In this document: positions 1 through 5,418 of the stretch, piece after piece
Position numbering within the stretch: position 1 is the first letter of the stretch
How the letters are laid out: every line of letters starts with the position of its first letter
Assembly: GCA_013003415.1 (NCBI GenBank)
Contig: JABDJR010000478.1
Span: 1-5,418, forward strand
Reading direction: 5' to 3'
Length of the DNA stretch: 5,418 nucleotides
Source of the DNA: Candidatus Eiseniibacteriota bacterium
GTDB taxonomy: Bacteria; Eisenbacteria; RBG-16-71-46; JABDJR01
Notes under the pieces: model-generated
Databases searched by the model: none
What the model saw: only the letters and a program-made list of their open reading frames with translations
What the model was told of the DNA's origin: nothing
Made by a program: the position numbers and the translations under genes

Positions 1-506
1 CTCCAAACCTCACTAGGGATCTTGTCGAGGTTAGGTAGTAAGCCTAAGGACTCCTCCAAAACAACGGGGTACATCTTCCCGCCCACGGCATCGATCCCTC
101 GGGCATACACCGGGTAAGCCGGATCGGGAACCATCACGGTGGGGCGCTTCTCCCGGTCGACGACAGCCAAGGGCAGGTTGAACAAAACCTCTTTTGATCC
201 ATTGGTAGGAAGAATGTGACGATCGGGATCGGTTGTGACCTGAAAGCGGTTCTCAATCCACTGAGCGATGACGCTCCGAAGTTCATCCTGCCCCAAGACC
301 CGAGGATACTGAGAAGGTTTTGCGCTGGCTTCGACCAGAGCTTTCCGAACTTCAGTTGGGGTGGGTTCACGAAGGTCCCCAATGGACAGATCGATCATGT
401 CCACGCCCTGCCGTTCCTTTTCTTTTCGCAACTGGTCTAAACGCGAAAAGGGATAAGGACGCATGTCCCGCAAATGGGGACTCAGGGGAAGCTCGGCCGG
501 GCTCAT
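1..506 (-). CDS. dapC: N-succinyldiaminopimelate aminotransferase DapC, N-terminal part (cut by window edge)
   Basis: Fold-type I PLP aminotransferase. It is predicted to transfer an amino group from glutamate to N-succinyl-2-amino-6-oxopimelate, giving N-succinyl-LL-diaminopimelate in the cytoplasmic lysine/peptidoglycan pathway. Only the first 168 residues are in the window, a bit under half of the roughly 390-400 usual for the family, so the PLP-binding lysine is outside it. Visible landmarks are an N-terminal RPYPFSRLDQLR segment, SIGDLREPTP at 41-50, a YPRVLGQDELR segment at about 67-77, the cofactor phosphate-loop motif NGSKE at 102-106 and PDPAYPVY at 127-134. These match the DapC branch better than generic aspartate aminotransferases. 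The start ATG at 506 overlaps the dapE stop as ATGA and has GAGG five bases upstream, suggesting translational coupling. The adjacent dapE is the strongest argument for this substrate. LL-DAP aminotransferase or another class I/II enzyme is a less likely alternative. Confidence 0.85.
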   Translation of the reverse strand, partial: MSPAELPLSPHLRDMRPYPFSRLDQLRKEKERQGVDMIDLSIGDLREPTPTEVRKALVEASAKPSQYPRVLGQDELRSVIAQWIENRFQVTTDPDRHILPTNGSKEVLFNLPLAVVDREKRPTVMVPDPAYPVYARGIDAVGGKMYPVVLEESLGLLPNLDKIPSEVW

Positions 507-1573
507 GAAGGCCTCAAGAACTTCAGCAGCACTTCGTAGGATTGTTCAAGATTAGCCACAGGAATACTTTCGTCCCGTCGGTGAGCCAACTCCGGGATAC
601 CAGGTCCAAAATTCAAGGCCGGAACCCCCATGGCCGTGAACTGGGCCACATCGGTCCACGCTTGTTTAGCTCGGATCTCTAGACCGGGAAGCGCACAGAA
701 AGACTGAATGGCCGGCGATTCCAAGGATGGCGAAGCGGAGGGGGCAATATCGCTAACCTGCAGGGTCGCGTTTTCCGGAAGGAACTCTCGCAAGAAGCCC
801 GTGGCTTGCTCTCCATTCCGATCGGGAGCGAAACGGAAGTTCAAATTAATCTCGAAACGATCTGGAATCACGTTTTTGGAAACGCCACCCCTAGCCATGG
901 TTGCGTTTAAGACTTCACGGTAGACAATGTCTCCGAAGGCCACGTCTCGAATGGGGTAGGCGGCGAGCTTCGTGAGAAATTCGCCGGCCATATGGATGGC
1001 GTTCTCGCCCATCCACGGTCGAGCGCTATGGGCCGCAACCCCTTCAAAGGTAATCAGCCCGTGCATGGTTCCTAAGCAACCCAACTCAATTGTATTGCCG
1101 GTGGGTTCCATGAGGACGGCAAGCTCCGCATCTCCAAGCCACAAATGGTCGCCCAAAAGAGGGCGGAGTCCGTTCTTTTCGTAGGCGACCTCTTCGGAAT
1201 CGTAGAACACCAGAACCGTGGGTTTCAGGGACTCCTTGGCATGCACCTCCGCCAAGGCGAGCATGACCCCCAGTCCGCCCTTCATATCGGTGGACCCTAG
1301 GCCAATCAGTTCCTCGCCCACAATCTCAGGGTCCGGGTGGTGGTTAAATGGAACCGTATCGAGGTGGCCGGCAAGCACGGTAAAAGGCGGAATCTTCTCT
1401 TCGGGATTGAACCCCAGGGCGACCACAACGCGGTTGTCCCCCGACTTCACCCACGCCTTGGGGCATACTTTCTTCAGGTAAGACTCCACAAAACTGGCAA
1501 TCTCGGCTTCTTCCCCACTCACGCTGGGAATGCGAACCAAATCAAGAACAAGTTGCGCGATAGAGATGGTCAA
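503..1573 (-). CDS. dapE: Succinyl-diaminopimelate desuccinylase DapE (M20 metallopeptidase family)
   Basis: Predicted cytoplasmic di-zinc hydrolase that splits N-succinyl-LL-diaminopimelate into LL-diaminopimelate and succinate, directly after the DapC step. At 356 residues it is a normal length. M20 landmarks appear in order: GHLDTVP with zinc ligand H70 and D72; GSTDMKGG with bridging D96; DSEE with general base E127 and zinc ligand E128; EPTGN with zinc ligand E156; a dimerisation (lid) domain from about 170 to 275 containing HSARPWMGENAIH (181-194); and ELAHRRDE with the last zinc ligand H331. The WTDVAQFTAMGVPALNFGPG segment (306-325) and the HSARPWMG form resemble the Gram-positive/actinobacterial DapE subtype more than Escherichia coli DapE. 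No ATG is available: an in-frame TAA lies three codons upstream of the TTG at 1573, and the first internal Met is residue 98, past the active-site H70. Its end overlaps dapC by 4 nt. Other M20 deacylases are possible, but the dapC neighbour favours DapE. Confidence 0.92.
   Translation of the reverse strand: MTISIAQLVLDLVRIPSVSGEEAEIASFVESYLKKVCPKAWVKSGDNRVVVALGFNPEEKIPPFTVLAGHLDTVPFNHHPDPEIVGEELIGLGSTDMKGGLGVMLALAEVHAKESLKPTVLVFYDSEEVAYEKNGLRPLLGDHLWLGDAELAVLMEPTGNTIELGCLGTMHGLITFEGVAAHSARPWMGENAIHMAGEFLTKLAAYPIRDVAFGDIVYREVLNATMARGGVSKNVIPDRFEINLNFRFAPDRNGEQATGFLREFLPENATLQVSDIAPSASPSLESPAIQSFCALPGLEIRAKQAWTDVAQFTAMGVPALNFGPGIPELAHRRDESIPVANLEQSYEVLLKFLRPS
512..515 (-). promoter_or_regulatory. 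Ribosome binding site of dapC
   Basis: GAGG on the minus strand lies five bases before the ATG at 506. It sits inside the last codons of dapE, so ribosomes finishing dapE could reinitiate here. It supports the chosen dapC start. Confidence 0.55.
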
Positions 1574-1574
1574 A

Positions 1575-1581
1575 CCCTTTC
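1575..1581 (-). promoter_or_regulatory. Weak, badly spaced ribosome site of dapE
   Basis: GAAAGGG on the minus strand ends only one base before the TTG start at 1573, which is too close for a standard Shine-Dalgarno interaction. No better purine-rich site is visible upstream. Initiation is therefore probably weak, or depends on coupling or on a different mode of initiation. The only other early candidate is TTG at codon 12, which has no Shine-Dalgarno and would cut the first helix. Confidence 0.35.
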
Positions 1582-1591
1582 GTTATGAGCC

Positions 1592-1621
1592 CAGTCATAT
1601 GAGCGCAGTCATATGAGCGCA
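1592..1621. repeat. Perfect 14-bp tandem repeat in the dapE leader
   Basis: AGTCATATGAGCGC occurs twice back to back (1593-1606 and 1607-1620), and exact period-14 identity extends over 1592-1621. A decayed third unit toward dapE keeps TATGAGC in phase at 1584-1590 (other copies at 1598 and 1612). Each unit contains the 8-bp palindrome TCATATGA. The array fills much of the 72-nt gap between the permease and dapE. It could be replication slippage, a pair of operator half-sites, or a leader element. Confidence 0.85.
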
Positions 1622-1645
1622 ATGAGACCTAAGGCGACGCGGGAT

Positions 1646-3418
1646 CTAAAACGGCCAAAGCATGGGAGCGAACCAAACCACGCTCGTTCCCGCAATTAAA
1701 CTTAATACCAATCCCACCCGGAAAAAATCTGTAAAACGATACCCCCCCGGCCCGTAAATAAACATGTTGGTTTGGTAGCCAACCGGGCTGAGGAAGGAGG
1801 CGGAAGCAGCATACGCCACCGCGAACACGAAGGGAACGGGACTCACGCCAATGTCTTCCGCCGCGGCAATGGCAATCGGAGTCATGATCACGGCGGTAGC
1901 ATTGTTAGTAAGAAGCTCGGTGAGAATAGCCGTCACCACGTAGGTGATGGCCAGGATTCCCCGGGGGCCTAAACCTTCAATACCCTCAATCACATTGAGG
2001 GCAAAGGCGCTTGCCGCCCCGGTCCTTTCCATGGCCATTCCCAGAGAGATCATGCCCGCGAGAAGAAAAATTGTTTGGCGATCCACGCTTCGAAAGGCTT
2101 CCCGCACGGTGAGGCACCCGGTAACGAGCATGAGAGCTGCGCCCCCAATCACCGCCTTAACCAAATCCAACACGCCCGAGGCGGCTAGACCAACCGTCAG
2201 AATCAAGATGGCGACCGCGATCCAGCTCAGCGCTCTGCGCGGTCGCGCAGCGTGAACCTGAACCACGCTCAGCACCTCCGGTAGACCCGCAAGATAGCGC
2301 AAGCGCTCCTTCGTACCCAGGAGCAACAAGGTGTCACCAATTCGAAGCTCGGACTTGCCAACGCGCTCTCGAATGTATTCACGCTGGTGATACAAGGCGA
2401 GAGCGGTCACCCCGAAACGATTTCGAAAGTTGTAGGACTGAAGTGTACGCCGCTCTAAGGGGGACCCCGGCGGAACCACCGCCTCGGCCAAGGTCAAGCC
2501 CCCTTGGGTGAGATCCTTGAGATCAATTTTCGCCTCGGTGCGAAGTCGCAAATCGGTTGAGTGCTGAATCTGCCGCAACATATTGAGAGGCACACTCACA
2601 AGCAGCACATCGCCCGCGGCCAGAGAGGTTGCCGAGTTGGGGGTAAACCTCGAACCCCCCGGGCGCTCTATCTCCAGAACCTCAAGATCAAATTCCTGAC
2701 GGAGTCCGGAGTCGAGAAGCTTCTTGCCGACCAAATGCGCCTCGGGAAGGACTTCAACCTCGGTGAGATATCGGCGCATGTGATAGTCGCCCGTCATCGA
2801 GTCTTGCTTCCTTCGATCGGGGACAATTCGGGGAGCGACGTAAATCAGGTAAAGCAATCCGGGAATGGCAATGATGATTCCAATGGGAACGAAATCGAAC
2901 ATGCCAATACTGCCAAGGCCGTGATCTTCAGCAAGCTTTGCCACCACCACATTGGTGGAAGTTCCAATGAGGGTGCACATGCCGCCAATGAGGGAGGCGA
3001 AGGACAGGGGCATCAGAAGTCGCGACACGCTATAGCCACGATCACGAGAAGCGGTTAGCACAAGGGGAAGAAACACAGCCACCACGGCGGTGTTGGACAG
3101 GAAGGCACTCATGGGCGTGACAATCGCTGTCTGCAGTTTTAGGAACTTGGTTTGCGACTTTCCCGCCCGCCTTCGCATCCAAAGAGCAAGGCCGTCAACC
3201 ACACCGGTCCGCTGAATGCCTGCGCTAATCAAAAGCACGGAAGCAACGATGAGGGTGGCGGGATGGGCAAAGCCAACCAGAGCCTGAGCGGGAGTAGATG
3301 TGCCCGTAAGAATCAGGAGCACGATCACGGCCATGGCCACCCCGTCCGCGGGCAGCCTGGAGAAGATAAGGAATCCGAGAGCGAAGATCAGAATCGCAAA
3401 TACCGCAAGGTGTTCCAT
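1646..3418 (-). CDS. SLC13/DASS-type anion permease with two internal RCK_C (TrkA-C) domains
   Basis: Predicted inner-membrane secondary transporter of 590 residues. The N-terminal membrane half (about 5-197) carries FLSNTAVV (SNT at 108-110) and GTSTN (152-156). The C-terminal half (about 397-587) carries the repeat-related TNNATAVIMTPIA (504-516) and SFLSPVGYQTN (541-551). Paired SNT-like motifs form the sodium/substrate site in this family. Between the halves is a soluble insert (about 205-392) that reads as two RCK_C domains: first about 212-296, with LAAGDVLLVSVP at 266-277; second about 298-390, with LRIGDTLLLLG at 358-368. These are usually small-ligand regulatory domains. I count about 11-12 hydrophobic segments. 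The substrate cannot be read from sequence; related proteins take up dicarboxylates, citrate or sulfate. The ATG at 3418 has AAGGAGG upstream and opens directly into a membrane segment. The stop is TAG, 72 nt before dapE. Confidence 0.9.
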   Translation of the reverse strand: MEHLAVFAILIFALGFLIFSRLPADGVAMAVIVLLILTGTSTPAQALVGFAHPATLIVASVLLISAGIQRTGVVDGLALWMRRRAGKSQTKFLKLQTAIVTPMSAFLSNTAVVAVFLPLVLTASRDRGYSVSRLLMPLSFASLIGGMCTLIGTSTNVVVAKLAEDHGLGSIGMFDFVPIGIIIAIPGLLYLIYVAPRIVPDRRKQDSMTGDYHMRRYLTEVEVLPEAHLVGKKLLDSGLRQEFDLEVLEIERPGGSRFTPNSATSLAAGDVLLVSVPLNMLRQIQHSTDLRLRTEAKIDLKDLTQGGLTLAEAVVPPGSPLERRTLQSYNFRNRFGVTALALYHQREYIRERVGKSELRIGDTLLLLGTKERLRYLAGLPEVLSVVQVHAARPRRALSWIAVAILILTVGLAASGVLDLVKAVIGGAALMLVTGCLTVREAFRSVDRQTIFLLAGMISLGMAMERTGAASAFALNVIEGIEGLGPRGILAITYVVTAILTELLTNNATAVIMTPIAIAAAEDIGVSPVPFVFAVAYAASASFLSPVGYQTNMFIYGPGGYRFTDFFRVGLVLSLIAGTSVVWFAPMLWPF

Positions 3419-3429
3419 AGATTCCTTCC

Positions 3430-3436
3430 CCTCCTT
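3430..3436 (-). promoter_or_regulatory. Ribosome binding site of the permease
   Basis: AAGGAGG on the minus strand is a near-perfect Shine-Dalgarno, 11 bases before the ATG at 3418. That is slightly long. A second purine block, AAGGA, lies four bases before the ATG. It supports the chosen start. Confidence 0.75.
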
Positions 3437-3443
3437 CTAGAGT

Positions 3444-3472
3444 ACATTAGGGGCAGACGTCGGCTTTGCCAA
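3444..3472 (-). promoter_or_regulatory. Candidate sigma70-type promoter for the permease (and perhaps dapE-dapC)
   Basis: On the minus strand, TTGGCA (3472-3467) and TAATGT (3449-3444) are separated by exactly 17 bases. The -35 matches consensus at 5 of 6 positions and the -10 at 3 of 6, including the T-A-T anchor positions 1, 2 and 6. Transcription would begin near 3437, giving a very short leader that opens at the Shine-Dalgarno. This is pattern matching only. Confidence 0.35.
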
Positions 3473-3522
3473 GCTCGCCCTGAGCCAGCGGCTAGGCCCT
3501 GTCCTGTACGCAGGTTCTTCAG

Positions 3523-3552
3523 TTGACCCTGCCCCCGGCGCTTTGGCATCAT
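3523..3552 (+). promoter_or_regulatory. Candidate sigma70-type promoter for the transketolase gene
   Basis: TTGACC (3523-3528) and CATCAT (3547-3552) are 18 bases apart, matching consensus at 5 of 6 and 4 of 6 positions. Transcription would begin near 3559, leaving a leader of about 60 nt with an A-run at 3595-3600 before the ribosome site. The -10 is weak and the call rests on pattern alone. Confidence 0.3.
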
Positions 3553-3609
3553 GGCAATCGCCTCGCAAGTCCGGTCGAACAGCCCTCTTGCCCTAAAAAA
3601 CAGTCTATC

Positions 3610-3614
3610 GGAGG
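3610..3614 (+). promoter_or_regulatory. Ribosome binding site of the transketolase gene
   Basis: GGAGG is placed five bases before the GTG at 3620. It decides the start: an in-frame ATG at 3551 would add 23 residues but has no Shine-Dalgarno in front of it. Confidence 0.8.
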
Positions 3615-3619
3615 TTTCC

Positions 3620-5418
3620 GTGTCCACCCGTACCCAATCCCCCCTTGAGGAGCACCTCGCCTACTCCCGATCCCAATTCGAAAACTGGGAAGTCTTAAAA
3701 GACGTGATCGATCAGCTGATCGACCTCATCTTGAACTATCGTCAGAGTGGTCATCCTGGGGGATCACGCTCCAAGGTACACGCGCTGGTCACTTCTATGC
3801 TTTCCGGAGCGATGCGGTGGGATATTCGAAGCCCCGAGAAACGCTTTGGCGATCGGTTTGTTCTGGTGGCCGGGCATACCGCCCCTGTGATCTATACGAC
3901 CTTGGCCGCCCTTGGCGATGTCATGCGGACCATGCACGAGAAAACAGGCGACGACCGTTTTAAAATTGCACCTCACCGTATTGTTCTGTGGGAAGACCTC
4001 CTTCAGTTCCGTCGCCGTGGTGGTTTAGCCGGGCACGCGGAGATGGAAGGCAAAACACTCTTCTTCAAATTCAACACCGGACCTTCAGGACACGGCTCCC
4101 CCGCTGCCGCCGGTGAAGCCTTGGCTCTCATGCGAGCTGGCGCCGATTCCGTGAAAGTCTGGGCCTTTGAGGGGGAAGGCGGGCACACGACCGGAGCGAC
4201 TCATGAAACCAAGAACTCTGCTTGGGGCCTGAAGCTCAAGAATCTTATTTACGTTTTGGACTGGAACGATTTTGGCATCGACGATCATCCCGTCTCCATG
4301 ATTGTTCCGGGTAACCCTCAGTCTTGGTTCGAACCCTACGGCTGGCGCGTCGAAGGAGCGGAAGATGGTTCCCAGTGGGAACCCGTCACGCGCGCCATTC
4401 TTGAGATTGCCCACGGCGATAACCCCGACTCCCTCCCCGGCTGTGCGTGGGTGAAGACACGCAAAGGTCGAGGCTACGGAAAGTATGACTACAAATCACA
4501 CGGGGCCCCTCACAAACGGAACAGCGAAGAGTTTTGGGCCTGCCGCAAAGAGTTTGCCGACAAATACGGCGTCACCTGGAATTCCTTTGGGGAAAGCGAT
4601 CCGGGAGACGGGGCTAAGTTGCAGGCTCAGATGGAAGCCAACCTAAATATCGCTTTAGATGTTCTGAGAAACTCCCCGGCTTGCGAAGCGATCGCCAATC
4701 GTTTGGTTGAAGTTGGCGACTCCGTTCCCGAGGATCTGTCTAGCTTGCGTCTCGACACGTCGAAAAACCCTTTGAACGATCCGGAACTCTACGATTTTGA
4801 GAACTACCCGGCCGAGCTGTATGCCAAGCCTGGCGACAAGCAACCGAACCGGGCCGGCCTCGGCAAATGGGGTGCTTACATCAACGCTTGGAGCAAAGCC
4901 AAATACGGGCGGCCTTTGTTCCTGGTTTGCTCCGCAGACCTCGCCGACTCCACCAACATTTCCGGTTTCGGAAAAGGCCACGGCGACTTTGAGGGTTGGG
5001 GTAAGTACGTTCCGGGGGTGAACCCCGAAGGGGCCCTGGTGCCTCAAGAGATCACGGAGTTTACAAACTCCGGGTTGGCGGTTGGGTTGGCTACGGTGAA
5101 CTTGTCCAAGAAACCCCTGGAAGAGTTCAACGGGTTTTTGTCGGGCTGCTCTACCTACGGATCGTTCAGCTATTTGAAGTACGGTCCTATGCGCCTGTTT
5201 GCTCAGGTGGCGCAAGACAGCGACATCAAAGTTGGAAAAGTCTTATGGGTTGCTGGCCACTCCGGTCCTGAAACCGCCGACGATAGCCGCACCCACTTTG
5301 GGATTTTTGCTCCCGGGGTCACCCAGTTGTTCCCCGAAGGGCATGTGGTCGACGTCCACCCTTGGGAGTTCAACGAAGTTCCGGTGGTGATCGCGGCGGC
5401 TTTGAAGCACCCCAAGGC
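3620..5418 (+). CDS. Divergent transketolase-family ThDP enzyme, N-terminal 599 residues (cut by window edge)
   Basis: Predicted cytoplasmic thiamine-diphosphate enzyme, probably transferring two-carbon ketol units between sugar phosphates. Compared by eye with yeast transketolase (numbering from memory), the active-site residues align: H45 in GHPGG (H30), H86 in DRFVLVAGH (H69), H139 in AGHAEMEG (H103), N216 in LDWND (N187), H294 in SHGAP (H263), R411 (R359, tentative), S444 in SADLADST (S386), cofactor-activating E480 in ITEFTN (E418), H547, D555 and H559 in the GHSG-to-RTHFG stretch (H469, D477, H481). The metal motif is GEG at 185-187 instead of GDG. The ThDP-binding domain spans about 25-330 and the pyrimidine domain starts at about 405. 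The C-terminal domain is outside the window. Several spacings are longer than in yeast, so the protein is probably larger than the usual 650-700 residues. AceE-type pyruvate dehydrogenase E1 is a less likely alternative because the sugar-binding histidines are present. The start is GTG, with GGAGG upstream. Confidence 0.82.
   Translation, partial: MSTRTQSPLEEHLAYSRSQFENWEVLKDVIDQLIDLILNYRQSGHPGGSRSKVHALVTSMLSGAMRWDIRSPEKRFGDRFVLVAGHTAPVIYTTLAALGDVMRTMHEKTGDDRFKIAPHRIVLWEDLLQFRRRGGLAGHAEMEGKTLFFKFNTGPSGHGSPAAAGEALALMRAGADSVKVWAFEGEGGHTTGATHETKNSAWGLKLKNLIYVLDWNDFGIDDHPVSMIVPGNPQSWFEPYGWRVEGAEDGSQWEPVTRAILEIAHGDNPDSLPGCAWVKTRKGRGYGKYDYKSHGAPHKRNSEEFWACRKEFADKYGVTWNSFGESDPGDGAKLQAQMEANLNIALDVLRNSPACEAIANRLVEVGDSVPEDLSSLRLDTSKNPLNDPELYDFENYPAELYAKPGDKQPNRAGLGKWGAYINAWSKAKYGRPLFLVCSADLADSTNISGFGKGHGDFEGWGKYVPGVNPEGALVPQEITEFTNSGLAVGLATVNLSKKPLEEFNGFLSGCSTYGSFSYLKYGPMRLFAQVAQDSDIKVGKVLWVAGHSGPETADDSRTHFGIFAPGVTQLFPEGHVVDVHPWEFNEVPVVIAAALKHPK

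Noticed and set aside
1574..1645. Terminator between the permease and dapE
   Set aside because: No GC-rich stem followed by a T-run is present on the minus strand; the notable content is the 14-bp tandem repeat.
2561..3058. 165-residue open frame on the plus strand
   Set aside because: It is antisense to the permease. Its composition (rich in H, N, G) reflects reversed hydrophobic codons, and no domain is recognisable.
3505..3535. Small inverted repeats (CCTG-TACG-CAGG and CAGG...CCTG) as a terminator or riboswitch
   Set aside because: The stems are only 4-5 bp, with no following T-run on either strand. They do not form a convincing structure.
3551..3619. Alternative in-frame ATG start for the transketolase at 3551
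   Set aside because: There is no ribosome site before it, and the added 23 residues do not look like a conserved domain. The GTG at 3620 has GGAGG at five bases.
3388..3627. 79-residue minus-strand open frame spanning the divergent intergenic region
   Set aside because: It overlaps the permease start, both ribosome sites and the transketolase start, and looks arginine-rich and random. No Shine-Dalgarno or family resemblance was seen.
3708..3723. 16-bp perfect palindrome TCGATCAGCTGATCGA
   Set aside because: It lies inside the transketolase reading frame and encodes the IDQLID helix segment. ATC/GAT/CAG codons make such palindromes easily, so it is most likely coincidental.
4655..5215. 186-residue open frame on the minus strand
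   Set aside because: It lies fully antisense to the well-supported transketolase coding sequence, shows no recognisable domain, and is expected from the codon bias of that gene.

Overview
The window is an ordinary-looking bacterial chromosome segment, moderately GC-rich and densely coding, with strong AGGAGG-type ribosome sites and mixed ATG/GTG/TTG starts. I cannot assign a phylum. The DapE is of the type best known from Actinobacteria and other Gram-positive-like lineages. The transketolase is a long, divergent form that I recall from several non-proteobacterial phyla. No phage, IS, CRISPR, tRNA or rRNA signal was seen.

Layout. On the minus strand, reading from the middle toward the left edge, there are three genes: an SLC13-type anion permease with two internal RCK_C domains (3418 to 1646), then dapE (1573 to 503), then dapC, which runs off the left edge (506 to 1). 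dapE and dapC overlap by 4 nt (ATGA). The permease is 72 nt upstream of dapE with no visible terminator between them, so one transcript is plausible. On the plus strand, diverging from the permease, a transketolase-family gene starts at 3620 and runs off the right edge. The 201-nt divergent intergenic region (3419-3619) holds two good ribosome sites and candidate promoters for both directions.

How the genes work together. DapC and DapE are consecutive enzymes of the succinylase branch of diaminopimelate/lysine synthesis: transamination to N-succinyl-LL-DAP, then desuccinylation to LL-DAP plus succinate. The permease family moves dicarboxylates, sulfate or similar anions. Any functional link to the Dap enzymes is conjecture. 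The transketolase is a central carbon enzyme and probably independent of the divergent genes.

Nothing here amounts to a clearly new system. Two observations deserve a second look. The transketolase-like protein keeps nearly every catalytic residue of classical transketolase but has GEG where the metal-binding GDG motif is expected. The dapE leader carries a perfect 14-bp tandem repeat that creates two overlapping mini-ORFs just before an unusual TTG start with poor Shine-Dalgarno spacing.
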